From Candidatus Blautia intestinavium (GTDB lineage Bacteria; Bacillota; Clostridia; Lachnospirales; Lachnospiraceae): a DNA stretch of 37,961 bases. Of this stretch, positions 6,579 to 15,389 are shown piece after piece. Positions within the stretch are counted from its first letter, which is position 1. Each line of letters starts with the position of its first letter. Both the position numbers and the translations under genes were made by a program. Where the stretch lies: positions 1-37,961 of the forward strand of contig DXGV01000023.1 of the NCBI GenBank assembly GCA_019113745.1, read 5' to 3'. Below the pieces are notes generated by a model. That model saw nothing but the letters and a program-made list of their open reading frames with translations, did no database searches and was not told the DNA's origin.

Positions 6579-9233
6579 ATGAGGGTAAAAAACAGAAAGA
6601 CCATATGGAATTTAAGCCTCCGTTCTTTCCGGGCGTCGGGAAAAAGAAATGTTATTGCAGCAGCGGCCATCGCGCTGACCACACTTCTTTTTACATCGCT
6701 TTTTACCATCGTTATGTCCCTGAACAGCAGCTACCAGACCTATACCTTCCGTCAGATCGGCGGCTACGCTCACGGGACGTTTAAAGATGTAACGGAAGAG
6801 CAGGCGCAGGACATCAGCGGACACAGGAAGGTAAAAGCCGCCGGAGAGCGGATCGTGGCGGGGACGATATCGGACGGAGTATTTGCCAAAGTTCCGGCGG
6901 AGATCAGCTATATGGATTCCAACAATACGAAATGGAGCTACATTGAACTGGAGGAAGGACGGGAACCGGAAGCGGAGAACGAGATCATCATGGATAAAGC
7001 GGCTCTGGAGCTGCTGGGCGTAACGCCGGAGATCGGAGCAGAGATTTCTCTCACTTATCAGATATCCGATAAGAATCAGAACGGCGGTTCAAGAACCGAT
7101 ACCTTTGTGCTTGCCGGATGGTGGGAGTATGATTCCATAAGTCCGGTACATTTTATAAATGTTTCCAGAACCTATGTAAAGAATCTGGAAAAAGAGATGG
7201 AAAAGGAAGGCATGGAGCCTTTCCGCACAGACCTTAGTGTGATGCTGCCCTCCAGCATGAATATAGACGGAACCATGGAGGAGATTGAGAAGGACCTGGG
7301 ATACCAGAGAGAGGATCCTGATGCGGAAAATTACGTCAACTACGGCGTGAACTGGGGATATACTTCCACCCAGGCGGAATCGGAGCTGGATCCGGGAATG
7401 GTGATCGCCATGGCGGCGTTTCTGATCCTGGTAATTTTCACCGGATATCTCATCATCTACAATATCTTTCAGATTTCCGTGACAGGAGATATCCGCTATT
7501 ACGGGCTTTTGAAGACAATCGGGGTGACGCCCCGGCAGCTAAAAAGAATCATCCGCCAGCAGGCGTTACTGCTGTGCGCCATCGGATGTCCGCTGGGTCT
7601 GGCTGCCGGCTGGGCGGTGGGATACCTGCTGGTACCCGTAGTGATCGAAAGGTCAAGCCTGGGCGAAATTAGCGCCCGGGTCAGCAGTTCGCCTGTGATC
7701 TTTATCGTGTCCGCTTTGTTCGCGGTAGTTACGGTGCTCCTTTCCTGCGGACGCCCCGGCCGGATGGCGGCGAAGGTGTCTCCCGTAGAGGCGGTAAAAT
7801 ATACGGAAAGCGGAAACTTTTCCAGAAGACAGCGCAGGAGCAGGGGAGCCGGGATTGGACGTATGGCTCTTGCGAATCTGGGAAGGAATAAAAAGAAAAC
7901 CGTTCTGGTGGTGGTATCCTTGTCTCTTTCCGTAGTGCTTCTGGCGGTTACCTTCCAGTTCACCGGAGGGTTCAGCATGGAGAAATACCTGGCGGAAAAA
8001 ACCTGCGCGGACTTTATCGTGGGAAGCACGGATTATTTCCGCTTCCGCGGCGGCAGTCCGGATTCAGGCATATCTGAAGAAACTGTGGAGACGATACAGG
8101 CGAACACAGAAATTGAAAGCGGCGGCCAGGCGTGGGCGGTTTCCGGGGAAGATCCGAAAGTATGGATGAGCGAAGAACAGTTTCGGGAAAATGCCTACGG
8201 GGCTTCCGGGGAAATGATCCGTCAGGAACTGTCTTACAGAGAAAGAAGAGGAGAGAAGATCGAGGCGTCCCTGCAGGTGGAAGGGATGGATAACGCCCTT
8301 CTGGAGAAGCTGACAGTCCTTGCGGGAGATCTTAAACCTCTTCAGGATCCGGAGGCGAAAGCCATTGCCGTTACTGTAGATACAGATGATTACGGAAATC
8401 CCGAAGGCGGGGACGCGGCGCCGCAGCCGGGAGAAAAGCTGACGGTGACTTATGTGGACGAAGGATATTACGAGGATTCCAGAACCGGGGAACCGGTAAC
8501 GGACGCTACGCCGGAGGAATACATCCGGTATCATATAGAAAAGAGCCATGATGTGGAATACACCGTCTGCGCTGTTGTCACAGTACCGTATCAGATATCT
8601 TTCCGCTATGAACTGATGTACAGTATGGAGGCTGTTATGGGAACAGAACAGTTAAGGAAAGACAGCGGAACAGAGCTGGAGTCTCTTCTGTACATGTTTG
8701 ATACCCCCGATCGGGAGGCGGAAAAGGCGGCGGAAACATTTCTTGCCGGAATGACAGCAGGGGAAACATCCGGGCTGATGTACGAAAGCAAAGATCTTGT
8801 ACGGAAAGACTTCCAGGGATTTCAGCAGATGTTCCTGCTTCTGGGCGGCGCACTCTGCGCCATTGTAAGCATTGTGGGGATCCTGAATTTCTTTAACGCC
8901 ATCCTCACCGGGATCCTGGCAAGGAAAAGAGAATTCGCCATGCTGCAGGCGGTGGGAATGACGGGAAAACAGCTCAAAAAGATGCTGATGGAAGAAGGAT
9001 TGATCTACGCCGGAACGACGGTCCTGATATCCCTTGTCCTGATCCTTGCCATGGAACCCCTGACAGGAAGGATGCTGGAATCCATGTTCTGGTTTTTTGA
9101 ATACCATTTCAGCGTGACGGCGGTATTCGTCACAGCCCCCGTCTTCCTTTTTCTGGGTGTGGCGCTGCCTTTGGCGATTTACCGGAGTATCGCGAAACTG
9201 ACGGTCGTGGAGAGACTGAGAGAAACGGAGTGA
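6579..9233 (+). CDS. FtsX-like ABC transporter permease
   Basis: The membrane partner of the ATPase just upstream, 884 residues from ATG 6579. GGAGGA (6564-6569) supports this start over the longer frame from 6549. One membrane helix lies near residues 20-45, followed by a large extracytoplasmic region to about 275. FtsX-type helices follow (AMAAFLILVIFTGYLIIYN, then a second and third). A new membrane helix near 445 opens a second extracellular domain, and a C-terminal FtsX core occupies about 755-880. This duplicated architecture is typical of Firmicutes peptide-sensing or peptide-removing transporters paired with two-component systems. No terminator was found directly after the gene. Confidence 0.9.
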   Translation: MRVKNRKTIWNLSLRSFRASGKRNVIAAAAIALTTLLFTSLFTIVMSLNSSYQTYTFRQIGGYAHGTFKDVTEEQAQDISGHRKVKAAGERIVAGTISDGVFAKVPAEISYMDSNNTKWSYIELEEGREPEAENEIIMDKAALELLGVTPEIGAEISLTYQISDKNQNGGSRTDTFVLAGWWEYDSISPVHFINVSRTYVKNLEKEMEKEGMEPFRTDLSVMLPSSMNIDGTMEEIEKDLGYQREDPDAENYVNYGVNWGYTSTQAESELDPGMVIAMAAFLILVIFTGYLIIYNIFQISVTGDIRYYGLLKTIGVTPRQLKRIIRQQALLLCAIGCPLGLAAGWAVGYLLVPVVIERSSLGEISARVSSSPVIFIVSALFAVVTVLLSCGRPGRMAAKVSPVEAVKYTESGNFSRRQRRSRGAGIGRMALANLGRNKKKTVLVVVSLSLSVVLLAVTFQFTGGFSMEKYLAEKTCADFIVGSTDYFRFRGGSPDSGISEETVETIQANTEIESGGQAWAVSGEDPKVWMSEEQFRENAYGASGEMIRQELSYRERRGEKIEASLQVEGMDNALLEKLTVLAGDLKPLQDPEAKAIAVTVDTDDYGNPEGGDAAPQPGEKLTVTYVDEGYYEDSRTGEPVTDATPEEYIRYHIEKSHDVEYTVCAVVTVPYQISFRYELMYSMEAVMGTEQLRKDSGTELESLLYMFDTPDREAEKAAETFLAGMTAGETSGLMYESKDLVRKDFQGFQQMFLLLGGALCAIVSIVGILNFFNAILTGILARKREFAMLQAVGMTGKQLKKMLMEEGLIYAGTTVLISLVLILAMEPLTGRMLESMFWFFEYHFSVTAVFVTAPVFLFLGVALPLAIYRSIAKLTVVERLRETE

Positions 9234-9266
9234 GAAAACATTTCAGCAAACGGACTGATCTGCAAG

Positions 9267-9278
9267 AAGGAATTTCCT
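9267..9278. promoter_or_regulatory. Possible second MarR operator
   Basis: AAGGAATTTCCT is a near copy of the AAGGAAATTTCCTT palindrome at 9342-9355, one base shorter in each half. Its centre lies about 75 bp upstream of the other, roughly seven helical turns. Function is inferred. Confidence 0.35.
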
Positions 9279-9341
9279 GACCTGGAAGTCCGGCGGATAA
9301 AACTGCGTAAGTTTTATGATTGTTTATGATGTGGGAGGATT

Positions 9342-9382
9342 AAGGAAATTTCCTTGAAATGCCAGCACCAATGTTGTATAAT
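9342..9382 (+). promoter_or_regulatory. Promoter with palindromic operator for the marR-type gene
   Basis: TTGAAA (9354-9359), a 17-bp spacer and TATAAT (9377-9382) make a near-consensus promoter. A perfect 14-bp palindrome, AAGGAAATTTCCTT (9342-9355), overlaps the -35. This position suits autorepression by a dimeric MarR protein. Confidence 0.75.
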
Positions 9383-9416
9383 TTATTAAATATTTATTAT
9401 TTAAGGAGTTAACGAT

Positions 9417-9872
9417 ATGGATGCTGAGCTGAGAGACCTGTTTTTTACGATCATAAATCAATTCCGCAGACTGGAGCCTGCTCTGGCGGCGGAGTGTGGG
9501 ATGCAGATCAATGAAATGGCGGTTCTGTACAGCATTGCCGGAACCTGCTGCAGCGAGTGTCCCTGTATGAATCTCAATGTGCCGAAGATACAGGAGAGGC
9601 TTTGTATCTCAAAACCGGCGGTTTCCTACATACTGAACTCCCTGGAGAAAAAGAATTACATTACCAGAGAAATTGATTCCAGAGACCGGCGGAAGGTTTC
9701 CATAAGTGTGACCTCCGAGGGCAAATCTGCAGCAGAACAAACCATGGAGAAGTATGAAGAACTCTGGTCAGAGATACTGGAACGTTTTGGAGAAAAGAAT
9801 ATGCAGCAGCTTATCCGTCTCCTTCAGGAGCTGGACGGCTGCGCTTCCGGGATAGCATCGGAAGATAAATAA
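9417..9872 (+). CDS. MarR-family transcriptional regulator with a cysteine cluster
   Basis: A 151-residue dimeric winged-helix repressor. The HTH is at about 54-78 (VPKIQERLCISKPAVSYILNSLEKK), followed by the family's wing signature DSRDRRKVSISVTSEGK. Between the first helices and the HTH sits CCSECPC (C44, C45, C48, C50), with C27 before it and C63 in the HTH. Such thiols could sense oxidants, electrophiles or metal, as known for some MarR/OhrR proteins, but this is inference. AAGGAG precedes the ATG. The gene stands alone, with its own promoter and a strong terminator. No target other than its own promoter is evident. Confidence 0.88.
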   Translation: MDAELRDLFFTIINQFRRLEPALAAECGMQINEMAVLYSIAGTCCSECPCMNLNVPKIQERLCISKPAVSYILNSLEKKNYITREIDSRDRRKVSISVTSEGKSAAEQTMEKYEELWSEILERFGEKNMQQLIRLLQELDGCASGIASEDK

Positions 9873-9873
9873 G

Positions 9874-9921
9874 AAAAATCCCCCCTCAGTGCTGCATAGC
9901 GGCTCTGCAGGGGGGATTTTT
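9874..9921. terminator. Strong bidirectional terminator between marR and clpC
   Basis: AAAAATCCCCCCT (9874-9886) pairs with AGGGGGGATTTTT (9909-9921). A and T tracts on both sides allow it to stop the MarR transcript and the convergent clpC transcript. Confidence 0.88.
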
Positions 9922-9998
9922 GCGGGAAAATTCATTTTTTATGCATATTGTCTGCAAACCTTTCAGATGAATTTGGCACGAAAGATTTTGATATTTAT

Positions 9999-12458
9999 TT
10001 ATGAAGCATATGCTGTTTCTTCTACCTGTACGGTAATTTCTCCGTCCTTTCCTGTGGCGGTGAGCGTTTCTTCATTTTCTGTATCTGCTGCAGTTTCCAG
10101 AAGGCGGTCCGCAATGGCGTTCTGGAGAGTGGACTGGATTGCCCGCTTCAGAGGCCGCGCGCCGTAGGCAGGATCGAAGCTTTTGTCTGCAAGGATGCTG
10201 CGGGCGCTTTCGTCTACATTCAGATGGATTCCTTTTGCGGCCATCCTGTCGATCAGTTTCTGGATCTGAATATCTGCAATCCGGCGGACATCCTCCGGTT
10301 TCAGCGGATGGAATACCAGAATTTCATCAAGACGGTTCAGGAATTCCGGACGGAAAGTCTGCTTTGCGGCAGCCATAACCCGTTCTCTGATGGATGCGTC
10401 TTTCTGAGCATCCGCATTTTCCTCCCCGTGTTTAAATCCCAGAGGCCCTTTCTGTTCTGTGATCTCCCGTGCCCCCACATTGGATGTCATGACGATCACC
10501 GTATTCTTAAAGCTTACCGTTCTGCCCTGAGCGTCGGTGAGACGGCCGTCGTCCAGTACCTGGAGGAGAGAATTCCAGATATCCGGATGAGCTTTCTCAA
10601 TTTCGTCAAAAAGGATGATACTGTAGGGCTTCTTCCTTACAAGCTCCGTCAGTTGGCCGCCTTCTTCGTAGCCTACATATCCGGGCGGTGATCCGATCAG
10701 TTTGGAGACAGTATACTGTTCCATATATTCTGACATATCAAGACGGATCATGGCGTTTTCATCATGGAACAGAACTCTGGCAAGCGCCCGACAGAGTTCT
10801 GTTTTGCCTACGCCGGTGGGACCGAGAAACAGGAAAGATCCGGTAGGACGGTCGGGATCCGCAACTCCGGTGCGTCCCCGGCGGATTGCCCGGGCGACTG
10901 CGGCGACGGCTTCCTCCTGTCCGATCACCTGACTGTGAAGCTGCTCTTCCAGGTTTCGGAAATTTTCCGCTTCACTGGCGGTAAGCATAGTTACTGGTAT
11001 CTTCGTCCAGGAAGAAACCACCCGGGCGATATCTTCCGCGTCTACGGTGCTGCACTGTTCTTTCTGCCATGCAGCCTGCTTCGCTTCAAGCTCTTTTTCC
11101 AGGTCGGCCTGTCTGTCGCGGAGAACAGCGGCCGTTTCATATTCCTGTCTGTCCGCCGCCTCTTTTTTCTGCCGGCGGATATCTTTGATCTCCCAATCCA
11201 GTTTCAGCAGTGCCGACGGAACAGTCAGGCCTTTTGTGCGGACTTTGGACGCGGCCTCGTCTATCAGGTCGATGGCTTTATCCGGCAGAAAACGGTCTGC
11301 TACATAGCGCTGAGACAGTTCGACTGCGGTGCGGATGGCTCTGTCGGTAATCTTCAGTCCGTGGAAATCTTCATATTTCGGACGAAGCCCGGTGAGTATA
11401 TTTACAGCGCTTTCCTCATCCGGTTCAGTAACATCCACCGGCTGGAACCGCCGTTCAAAGGCGGCGTCCTTTTCTATGTAACGGCGGTACTCTTTCTGAG
11501 TGGTGGCGCCGATGACCTGAAGACCGCCTCTGGCGAGAACAGGCTTCAGAATGTTCGCGGCGTCTACGGTGCCGTTTCCTCCGGCCCCGGCGCCCATGAT
11601 CATATGTAATTCATCAATAAACAGGATTACATCTCCCTCCGCCTCGGCATCCTGGAGGAAGAGCTTCATCCGTTCCTCGAAATCACCCCGGAACTTTGTT
11701 CCGGAGAGCATTCCTACCAGATCCAGGGAGATAATCTTTTTATCTTTCAGGTTTGCCGGGATATTTCCGTCAGCAATCCTCTGAGCAAGGCCTTCGGCCA
11801 CTGCAGTCTTACCGACGCCGGGTTCCCCGGTAAGCACCGGATTATTCTTGGTCCGGCGGGAGAGAATCTGGATCAGGCGTTCGATAACATCTTCCCGTCC
11901 GATCATAGGATCGTAAGCACCTTCCCGGGCTTTTTCCGTAATGTCTGTGCCGTATTTTTCCAGGGCAGATTCTTCTGCCTGAGCCACGGCTTCCTCATCT
12001 TCCGGTTCAGAGGCCGGAGTGGGAGGAACTGGAGTATAAAGAGCCTGCCGCAGTTCTTCCGGATTCATTTCCAGAGACTGCATCAACTGGCAGGCGGCGC
12101 ATTCTCCCATGTTCAGGATACCGTGAAGGAGATCTTCAGGCTCCATCTGCCGGGCGTGGTTCTGGGCCAGTTGCTGAGAGACATGGATTACCTGCTCCGC
12201 TTCCTGAGAAATCTGGACAGCCGGATAAATTCCGTCTGCTTTGGCATCCCAGTCATACTGCCGGAGGTATTCTTCTACAAGAGCCTGATCCAGACCGCCG
12301 GAACGGAGGATCTGTCCTGCGCGCCCCTGATCCTGGAGCAGCGCCCAGAGAAGATGTTCGCTTCCGATAAAGCGGTGTCCCATCCTTATGGCAAAATTCA
12401 CTGCCGCCAGGAAAAGCCCGGCAGTTCTCTGGCTGAATATTCCCAGATTAATTTCCAT
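9999..12458 (-). CDS. clpC: ATP-dependent Clp protease ATP-binding subunit ClpC
   Basis: An AAA+ unfoldase of 819 residues that feeds proteins to ClpP in the cytoplasm. An N-terminal Clp_N repeat pair covers about 1-140. AAA-1 has Walker A GEPGVGKT (211-218), Walker B VILFIDE (about 277-283) and an arginine finger in AFERRF. A UVR-like middle helix pair lies at about 415-470, the ClpC rather than ClpB type. AAA-2 has Walker A GPTGVGKT (546-553). PLGF in AAA-2 looks like the ClpP-docking loop (VGF in other ClpC). The start overlaps the mcsA-like stop by 11 bases, so the two are coupled. No ctsR or mcsB accompanies them. Confidence 0.94.
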   Translation of the reverse strand: MEINLGIFSQRTAGLFLAAVNFAIRMGHRFIGSEHLLWALLQDQGRAGQILRSGGLDQALVEEYLRQYDWDAKADGIYPAVQISQEAEQVIHVSQQLAQNHARQMEPEDLLHGILNMGECAACQLMQSLEMNPEELRQALYTPVPPTPASEPEDEEAVAQAEESALEKYGTDITEKAREGAYDPMIGREDVIERLIQILSRRTKNNPVLTGEPGVGKTAVAEGLAQRIADGNIPANLKDKKIISLDLVGMLSGTKFRGDFEERMKLFLQDAEAEGDVILFIDELHMIMGAGAGGNGTVDAANILKPVLARGGLQVIGATTQKEYRRYIEKDAAFERRFQPVDVTEPDEESAVNILTGLRPKYEDFHGLKITDRAIRTAVELSQRYVADRFLPDKAIDLIDEAASKVRTKGLTVPSALLKLDWEIKDIRRQKKEAADRQEYETAAVLRDRQADLEKELEAKQAAWQKEQCSTVDAEDIARVVSSWTKIPVTMLTASEAENFRNLEEQLHSQVIGQEEAVAAVARAIRRGRTGVADPDRPTGSFLFLGPTGVGKTELCRALARVLFHDENAMIRLDMSEYMEQYTVSKLIGSPPGYVGYEEGGQLTELVRKKPYSIILFDEIEKAHPDIWNSLLQVLDDGRLTDAQGRTVSFKNTVIVMTSNVGAREITEQKGPLGFKHGEENADAQKDASIRERVMAAAKQTFRPEFLNRLDEILVFHPLKPEDVRRIADIQIQKLIDRMAAKGIHLNVDESARSILADKSFDPAYGARPLKRAIQSTLQNAIADRLLETAADTENEETLTATGKDGEITVQVEETAYAS

Positions 12459-12816
12459 GGCTGTACACCTTCCTTTCTATGACTGCGATATCATCCCGCA
12501 ACCGGGCTGCCTCTTCGTAATTTTCCACTTTTTCTGCTTCATCAAGCTGGAAATGAAGGGCTTTCAGGCGACGTCTGGTACGCAGTCCTTCCACTGCAAG
12601 TTCCGGGAACGGCTGGTCGCCCAGATGTCTGGGTTCCTGCTGTCCCGGTCTCCAGCCGGTGCGCTTGTGAAATTCTTCCGCCTGCCCGGCGGCAACCGCC
12701 GTCTGCCATCTTTTTTGCAGACATTGATTGCAGACGGGAATCTGATAAATAGTGCCGGACATATTAATATAGAATATTTTATCAACAGTTTCTTTTTTGC
12801 AAAACTGACACTGCAT
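12448..12816 (-). CDS. mcsA: McsA-like zinc-finger / UvrB-UvrC motif protein
   Basis: A small adaptor-like protein of 122 residues. Paired cysteine motifs (CQFCKK near the start, then CNQCLQKRW) are those of McsA, whose CxxC pairs bind metal. A C-terminal UVR helix hairpin follows (LDEAEKVENYEEAARLRDDIAVIE). In Bacillus, McsA activates the arginine kinase McsB and modulates CtsR and ClpC. I chose ATG 12816 because GAGGTG sits 7 bases ahead; the ATG at 12822 almost touches it. It is shorter than Bacillus McsA, with one clear CxxC pair per finger. It is first gene of a two-gene operon with clpC, under a consensus promoter at 12873-12901. Confidence 0.72.
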   Translation of the reverse strand: MQCQFCKKETVDKIFYINMSGTIYQIPVCNQCLQKRWQTAVAAGQAEEFHKRTGWRPGQQEPRHLGDQPFPELAVEGLRTRRRLKALHFQLDEAEKVENYEEAARLRDDIAVIERKVYSHGN

Positions 12817-12872
12817 ACACATTCACCTCTTTCAGACAAGAAAATTTAATATTAAATAGTTAAGTTTTTAAT

Positions 12873-12901
12873 AATATAAAATAAAAAAATTAAAATGTCA
12901 A
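12873..12901 (-). promoter_or_regulatory. Promoter of the mcsA-clpC operon
   Basis: On the minus strand, TTGACA (12896-12901), a 17-bp AT-only spacer and TATATT (12873-12878) form a near-consensus promoter. No CtsR heptad repeat (GGTCAAA type) is visible. Confidence 0.75.
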
Positions 12902-13225
12902 TATATGAAGAGGATAAAAATAACTGATTTTTTTGAATTTTCTGTGAAAACAAAAAAGGGACTATCCCGGAAGTTAAAATGAAATTAGAAATAGAAGTTT
13001 TATTTATTGCAGCGATGCCGGGGGGGCAGAATCCGTCCGGGAATACAACCATATGGGGGAGAGAGCTGATGATTCATAAATTGATTAATCATTTCTTCGT
13101 TTTCCGAATATTGTACAATGGACATATGAAATAAAATATCTGCTTTAGAAAATTTATTCACATCATATTTTGTTTCAAAATGTAATTAGTATTTCGTTAA
13201 AGGCTTTACGTGCATATGACATTGA
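12902..13225. other. AT-rich intergenic stretch with one short unidentified frame
   Basis: I see no supported gene. An ATG frame at 12979-13134 (51 codons) reads AAMPGGQNPSGNTTIWG in its middle but lacks a ribosome site and a recognisable family. A weak minus-strand hairpin with a T-run lies at about 12952-12970. The stretch looks like decayed DNA upstream of the DUF1537 fragment. Confidence 0.4.
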
Positions 13226-13615
13226 TCAAATAAAAAAGCAACTGTTGAAGTTCACAATTTTAATAAAATAGTGGTCAACGCAGTTGACTATATAGATCTA
13301 AAAATATTTTGTATTGCGTTGTTTAAAGCTATGGAAGCGGGAAAACGATTTATTTTCCGAACAGCGGCAAGTTTTGTAAAAGTGATTGGAGGAATTACAG
13401 ATCAGGATTTGTTGAAGAGGGAAGACATGATAACAAATCATTCATAGAAGACAATCGGGATTTGGAAAAGAAGGTAAAATAATGTGTTGCGGCAGAGGAG
13501 AAATATCTTTATGAAGGTAAAACAGTATGTTGCTATACTACTAGAGAAAAACAGGCAATAGCTACTGGAGACAAAGAAGATGAACTGCGTCTCGCTGCGA
13601 AAATTTCCTCGGCTG
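13226..13615 (+). pseudogene. Fragments of a DUF1537 four-carbon acid sugar kinase family gene
   Basis: One frame reads KKATVEVHNFNKIVVNAVDY at about 13232-13291, then IDLKIFCIALFKAMEAGKRF and FRTAASFVKVIGGITDQDLL, to a TAG at 13445-13447. A second block, near 13494-13612, reads EEKYLYEGKTVCCYTTRE and GDKEDELRLAAKISSAVQ. Both blocks match the order of motifs in the OtnK/DUF1537 family of sugar-acid kinases (NAVDY..DL, FRTAA, GKTV..YT, KIS). Most of the protein, including the N-terminal substrate domain and the segment between the blocks, is absent. No start codon or ribosome site is convincing. This is a remnant, not a working kinase. Confidence 0.65.
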
Positions 13616-13627
13616 TACAAAAAAAGG

Positions 13628-13890
13628 ACAACAGCGGTATTTTTTATTAAATATCTGAGAACATTGGGATTTACGGTAACAAATGATATTTTTGCAGAAA
13701 ATGCATGGTATTTTAGAAACGCACTTGTCCGTGCAAATTATACAAATCTTCAGAAGGGTATTCATGAAACAACGGAATATCTGGAAGTGTTTCTCAGGAG
13801 TCTGCTTTTAAATGAAAAGAATGAATTACACAATAGAAACCTGCATATAAGTAGAAATTCAGGTGAAGAAAAAATGAATATTGCAAAGAG
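13628..13890 (+). pseudogene. C-terminal fragment of a Fic-family AMPylase-like gene
   Basis: The frame encodes IKYLRTLGFTVTNDIFAENA, then WYFRNALVRANYTNLQKGIH, and FLRSLLLNEKNELHNRNLHI. This sequence closely follows the C-terminal helical region common in clostridial Fic proteins, after the HPFxxGNGR catalytic loop. That loop and everything before it are missing. Translation from ATG 13580 would begin inside the DUF1537 fragment in another frame, so a fusion product is unlikely to be meaningful. A strong terminator follows at 13957-13994. I call it a relic of a Fic toxin-like gene. Confidence 0.65.
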
Positions 13891-13956
13891 AAAAGTGGAC
13901 ATGGAAAAGGGAAGTATAGATTCAGAAAATAAGATTAAGCGATGTTATCATTATCA

Positions 13957-13994
13957 GGGAAGAAACATGACGATACAAAGTTTCTTCCCTTTTT
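13957..13994 (+). terminator. Terminator after the decayed Fic fragment
   Basis: GGGAAGAAAC (13957-13966) pairs perfectly with GTTTCTTCCC (13980-13989), followed by TTTTT. Confidence 0.82.
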
Positions 13995-14209
13995 GTCTGG
14001 TCAAAAAATATATGTTCGACGGAATCCCCAGATTTTATGCAGAAGTTTATGCCTTTTTGTAAACATGGGCATATGCATCGGAGGACGCTTTCTCCATGGA
14101 TATTAACGCATAGGCAAGATATTTCTTTTTAATAGTGAGAGGCGGCAGGAAACGGAAGCAGGACGATTTTTAATCCTGTGATCATGAAACGGTTTTCCTT
14201 TTGTCTTAT

Positions 14210-15214
14210 TTAAACAACATATTTTTTCAGAAACGGTATTCTCTGCATTATCCAGGAACCCAGGCAGGAAAGAAGAAAAGCCGCCGCCCAGAAGAGGAAG
14301 ATCCCGCCGTAGCCAAAAGCCAGAGGCGTAATGCCGAGAAATTTGTAAAACAGATTTAAAAATACCGGATGCAGCAGGTAAATTCCAAAGCACAGCTCTC
14401 TGTGACGGGACATCCATGACACGCGAACTCCGCTCTTGGCCGCAGTAAGAAAAAGACTGACGGCCAGAAGAACGATCAGAGGTGAGTCATAGGAAACGCG
14501 GAACAGTTTCAAAAACGCCATATCCACAGTCAGTACTCCTACAGTCAGTATTGCGGCCGCAGCCGTCAGGCGCGGGTTGGTTCTTCCGTATTTCAGGAAA
14601 TAATACCCGGACACATAATAGAAAAGGTAAATTCCGGAAAAGGGAAAGGTAAATCCGAGATTAAATCCGGAAAGCTGTTCTATGAAAGGGATAAAGCTAC
14701 TGAAAAGAAATCCCAGGATCAGGCTGTACTGAAGAAGCTGTTTTTCTCCATAACGGATTACAGTTCGCAGAAGAGGGGTAGCCAGATACAGTCCGACCAG
14801 TTCGTACAGATACCACATATGGGCCCAGCTTTTTCCAGAGAGAGTATTGAGAAACCCTTTCCCTATGATCGCAGGGGAAAAGTTTCTTTCTGTCACATAA
14901 AGTTCGATCACTGCAAAAACAGTTCCGAAAATCAGCAGTGCAAGCAGGATTCTCCTTACATAATGAGTCAGGATTTTTCTGACGGGTATCTGTTTTTCAG
15001 GGTTCAGAAGAAGAGCTCCGGAGATCATCAGAAAAACAGGAACGCCTGCAGTCATCAGAGCCTTTATGGTGTAGTAAACGGCTCGCTGGCCGGAAGTCAT
15101 TTCCGCCGATAGAATAGCGGTAACGCCGGAAACCACGTGAAGCATCACCACCATGGCAGTTGCGCCCCAGCGGAGAACGTCAAGGAAAGCGGTTGATCTA
15201 CCGGTCTGTTTCAT
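14210..15214 (-). CDS. Acyltransferase_3 family membrane O-acyltransferase
   Basis: An integral membrane protein of 334 residues with about ten hydrophobic segments, of the acyltransferase-3 (OatA/NodX-like) family that acetylates sugars on exported or surface glycans. The N-terminal pattern FLDVLRWGATAMVVMLHVVSG contains the family's membrane histidine after the RxxA-like helix. GVPVFLMISGALLL and the C-terminal FGIYLLHPVFLN are also typical. I prefer ATG 15214, 11 bases after GAGGGG, over the GTG at 15226, which overlaps that site. It is transcribed divergently from the FGGY kinase. No SGNH domain is fused to it. The substrate is unknown. Confidence 0.88.
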   Translation of the reverse strand: MKQTGRSTAFLDVLRWGATAMVVMLHVVSGVTAILSAEMTSGQRAVYYTIKALMTAGVPVFLMISGALLLNPEKQIPVRKILTHYVRRILLALLIFGTVFAVIELYVTERNFSPAIIGKGFLNTLSGKSWAHMWYLYELVGLYLATPLLRTVIRYGEKQLLQYSLILGFLFSSFIPFIEQLSGFNLGFTFPFSGIYLFYYVSGYYFLKYGRTNPRLTAAAAILTVGVLTVDMAFLKLFRVSYDSPLIVLLAVSLFLTAAKSGVRVSWMSRHRELCFGIYLLHPVFLNLFYKFLGITPLAFGYGGIFLFWAAAFLLSCLGSWIMQRIPFLKKYVV

Positions 15215-15251
15215 AATCGATATCACCCCTCAGAATAGTCTATTATCTGTT

Positions 15252-15280
15252 ATTTTAATACACTTGTGGAACTGTTACAA
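15252..15280 (-). promoter_or_regulatory. Promoter of the acyltransferase gene
   Basis: On the minus strand, TTGTAA (15275-15280), a 17-bp spacer and TAAAAT (15252-15257). It diverges from the kinase promoter at 15311. Confidence 0.65.
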
Positions 15281-15310
15281 GACAGGATAATCGAATATTC
15301 CGGACATGCG

Positions 15311-15339
15311 TTGAAAACAGAGGAAAAGGATTGTAAAAT
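15311..15339 (+). promoter_or_regulatory. Promoter of the FGGY kinase gene
   Basis: TTGAAA (15311-15316), a 17-bp spacer and TAAAAT (15334-15339). GGAGGAGGG at about 15374-15382 serves the ATG at 15390. Confidence 0.7.
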
Positions 15340-15389
15340 AATGAAGAAACAGAAGCAGCCAAAACGGATACATGGAGGAGGGTCTGTAG

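Noticed and set aside
12979-13134. 51-codon frame with MPGGQNPSG
   Set aside because: It weakly recalls a phosphofructokinase-type glycine motif, but there is too little sequence and no start signal to support a gene.
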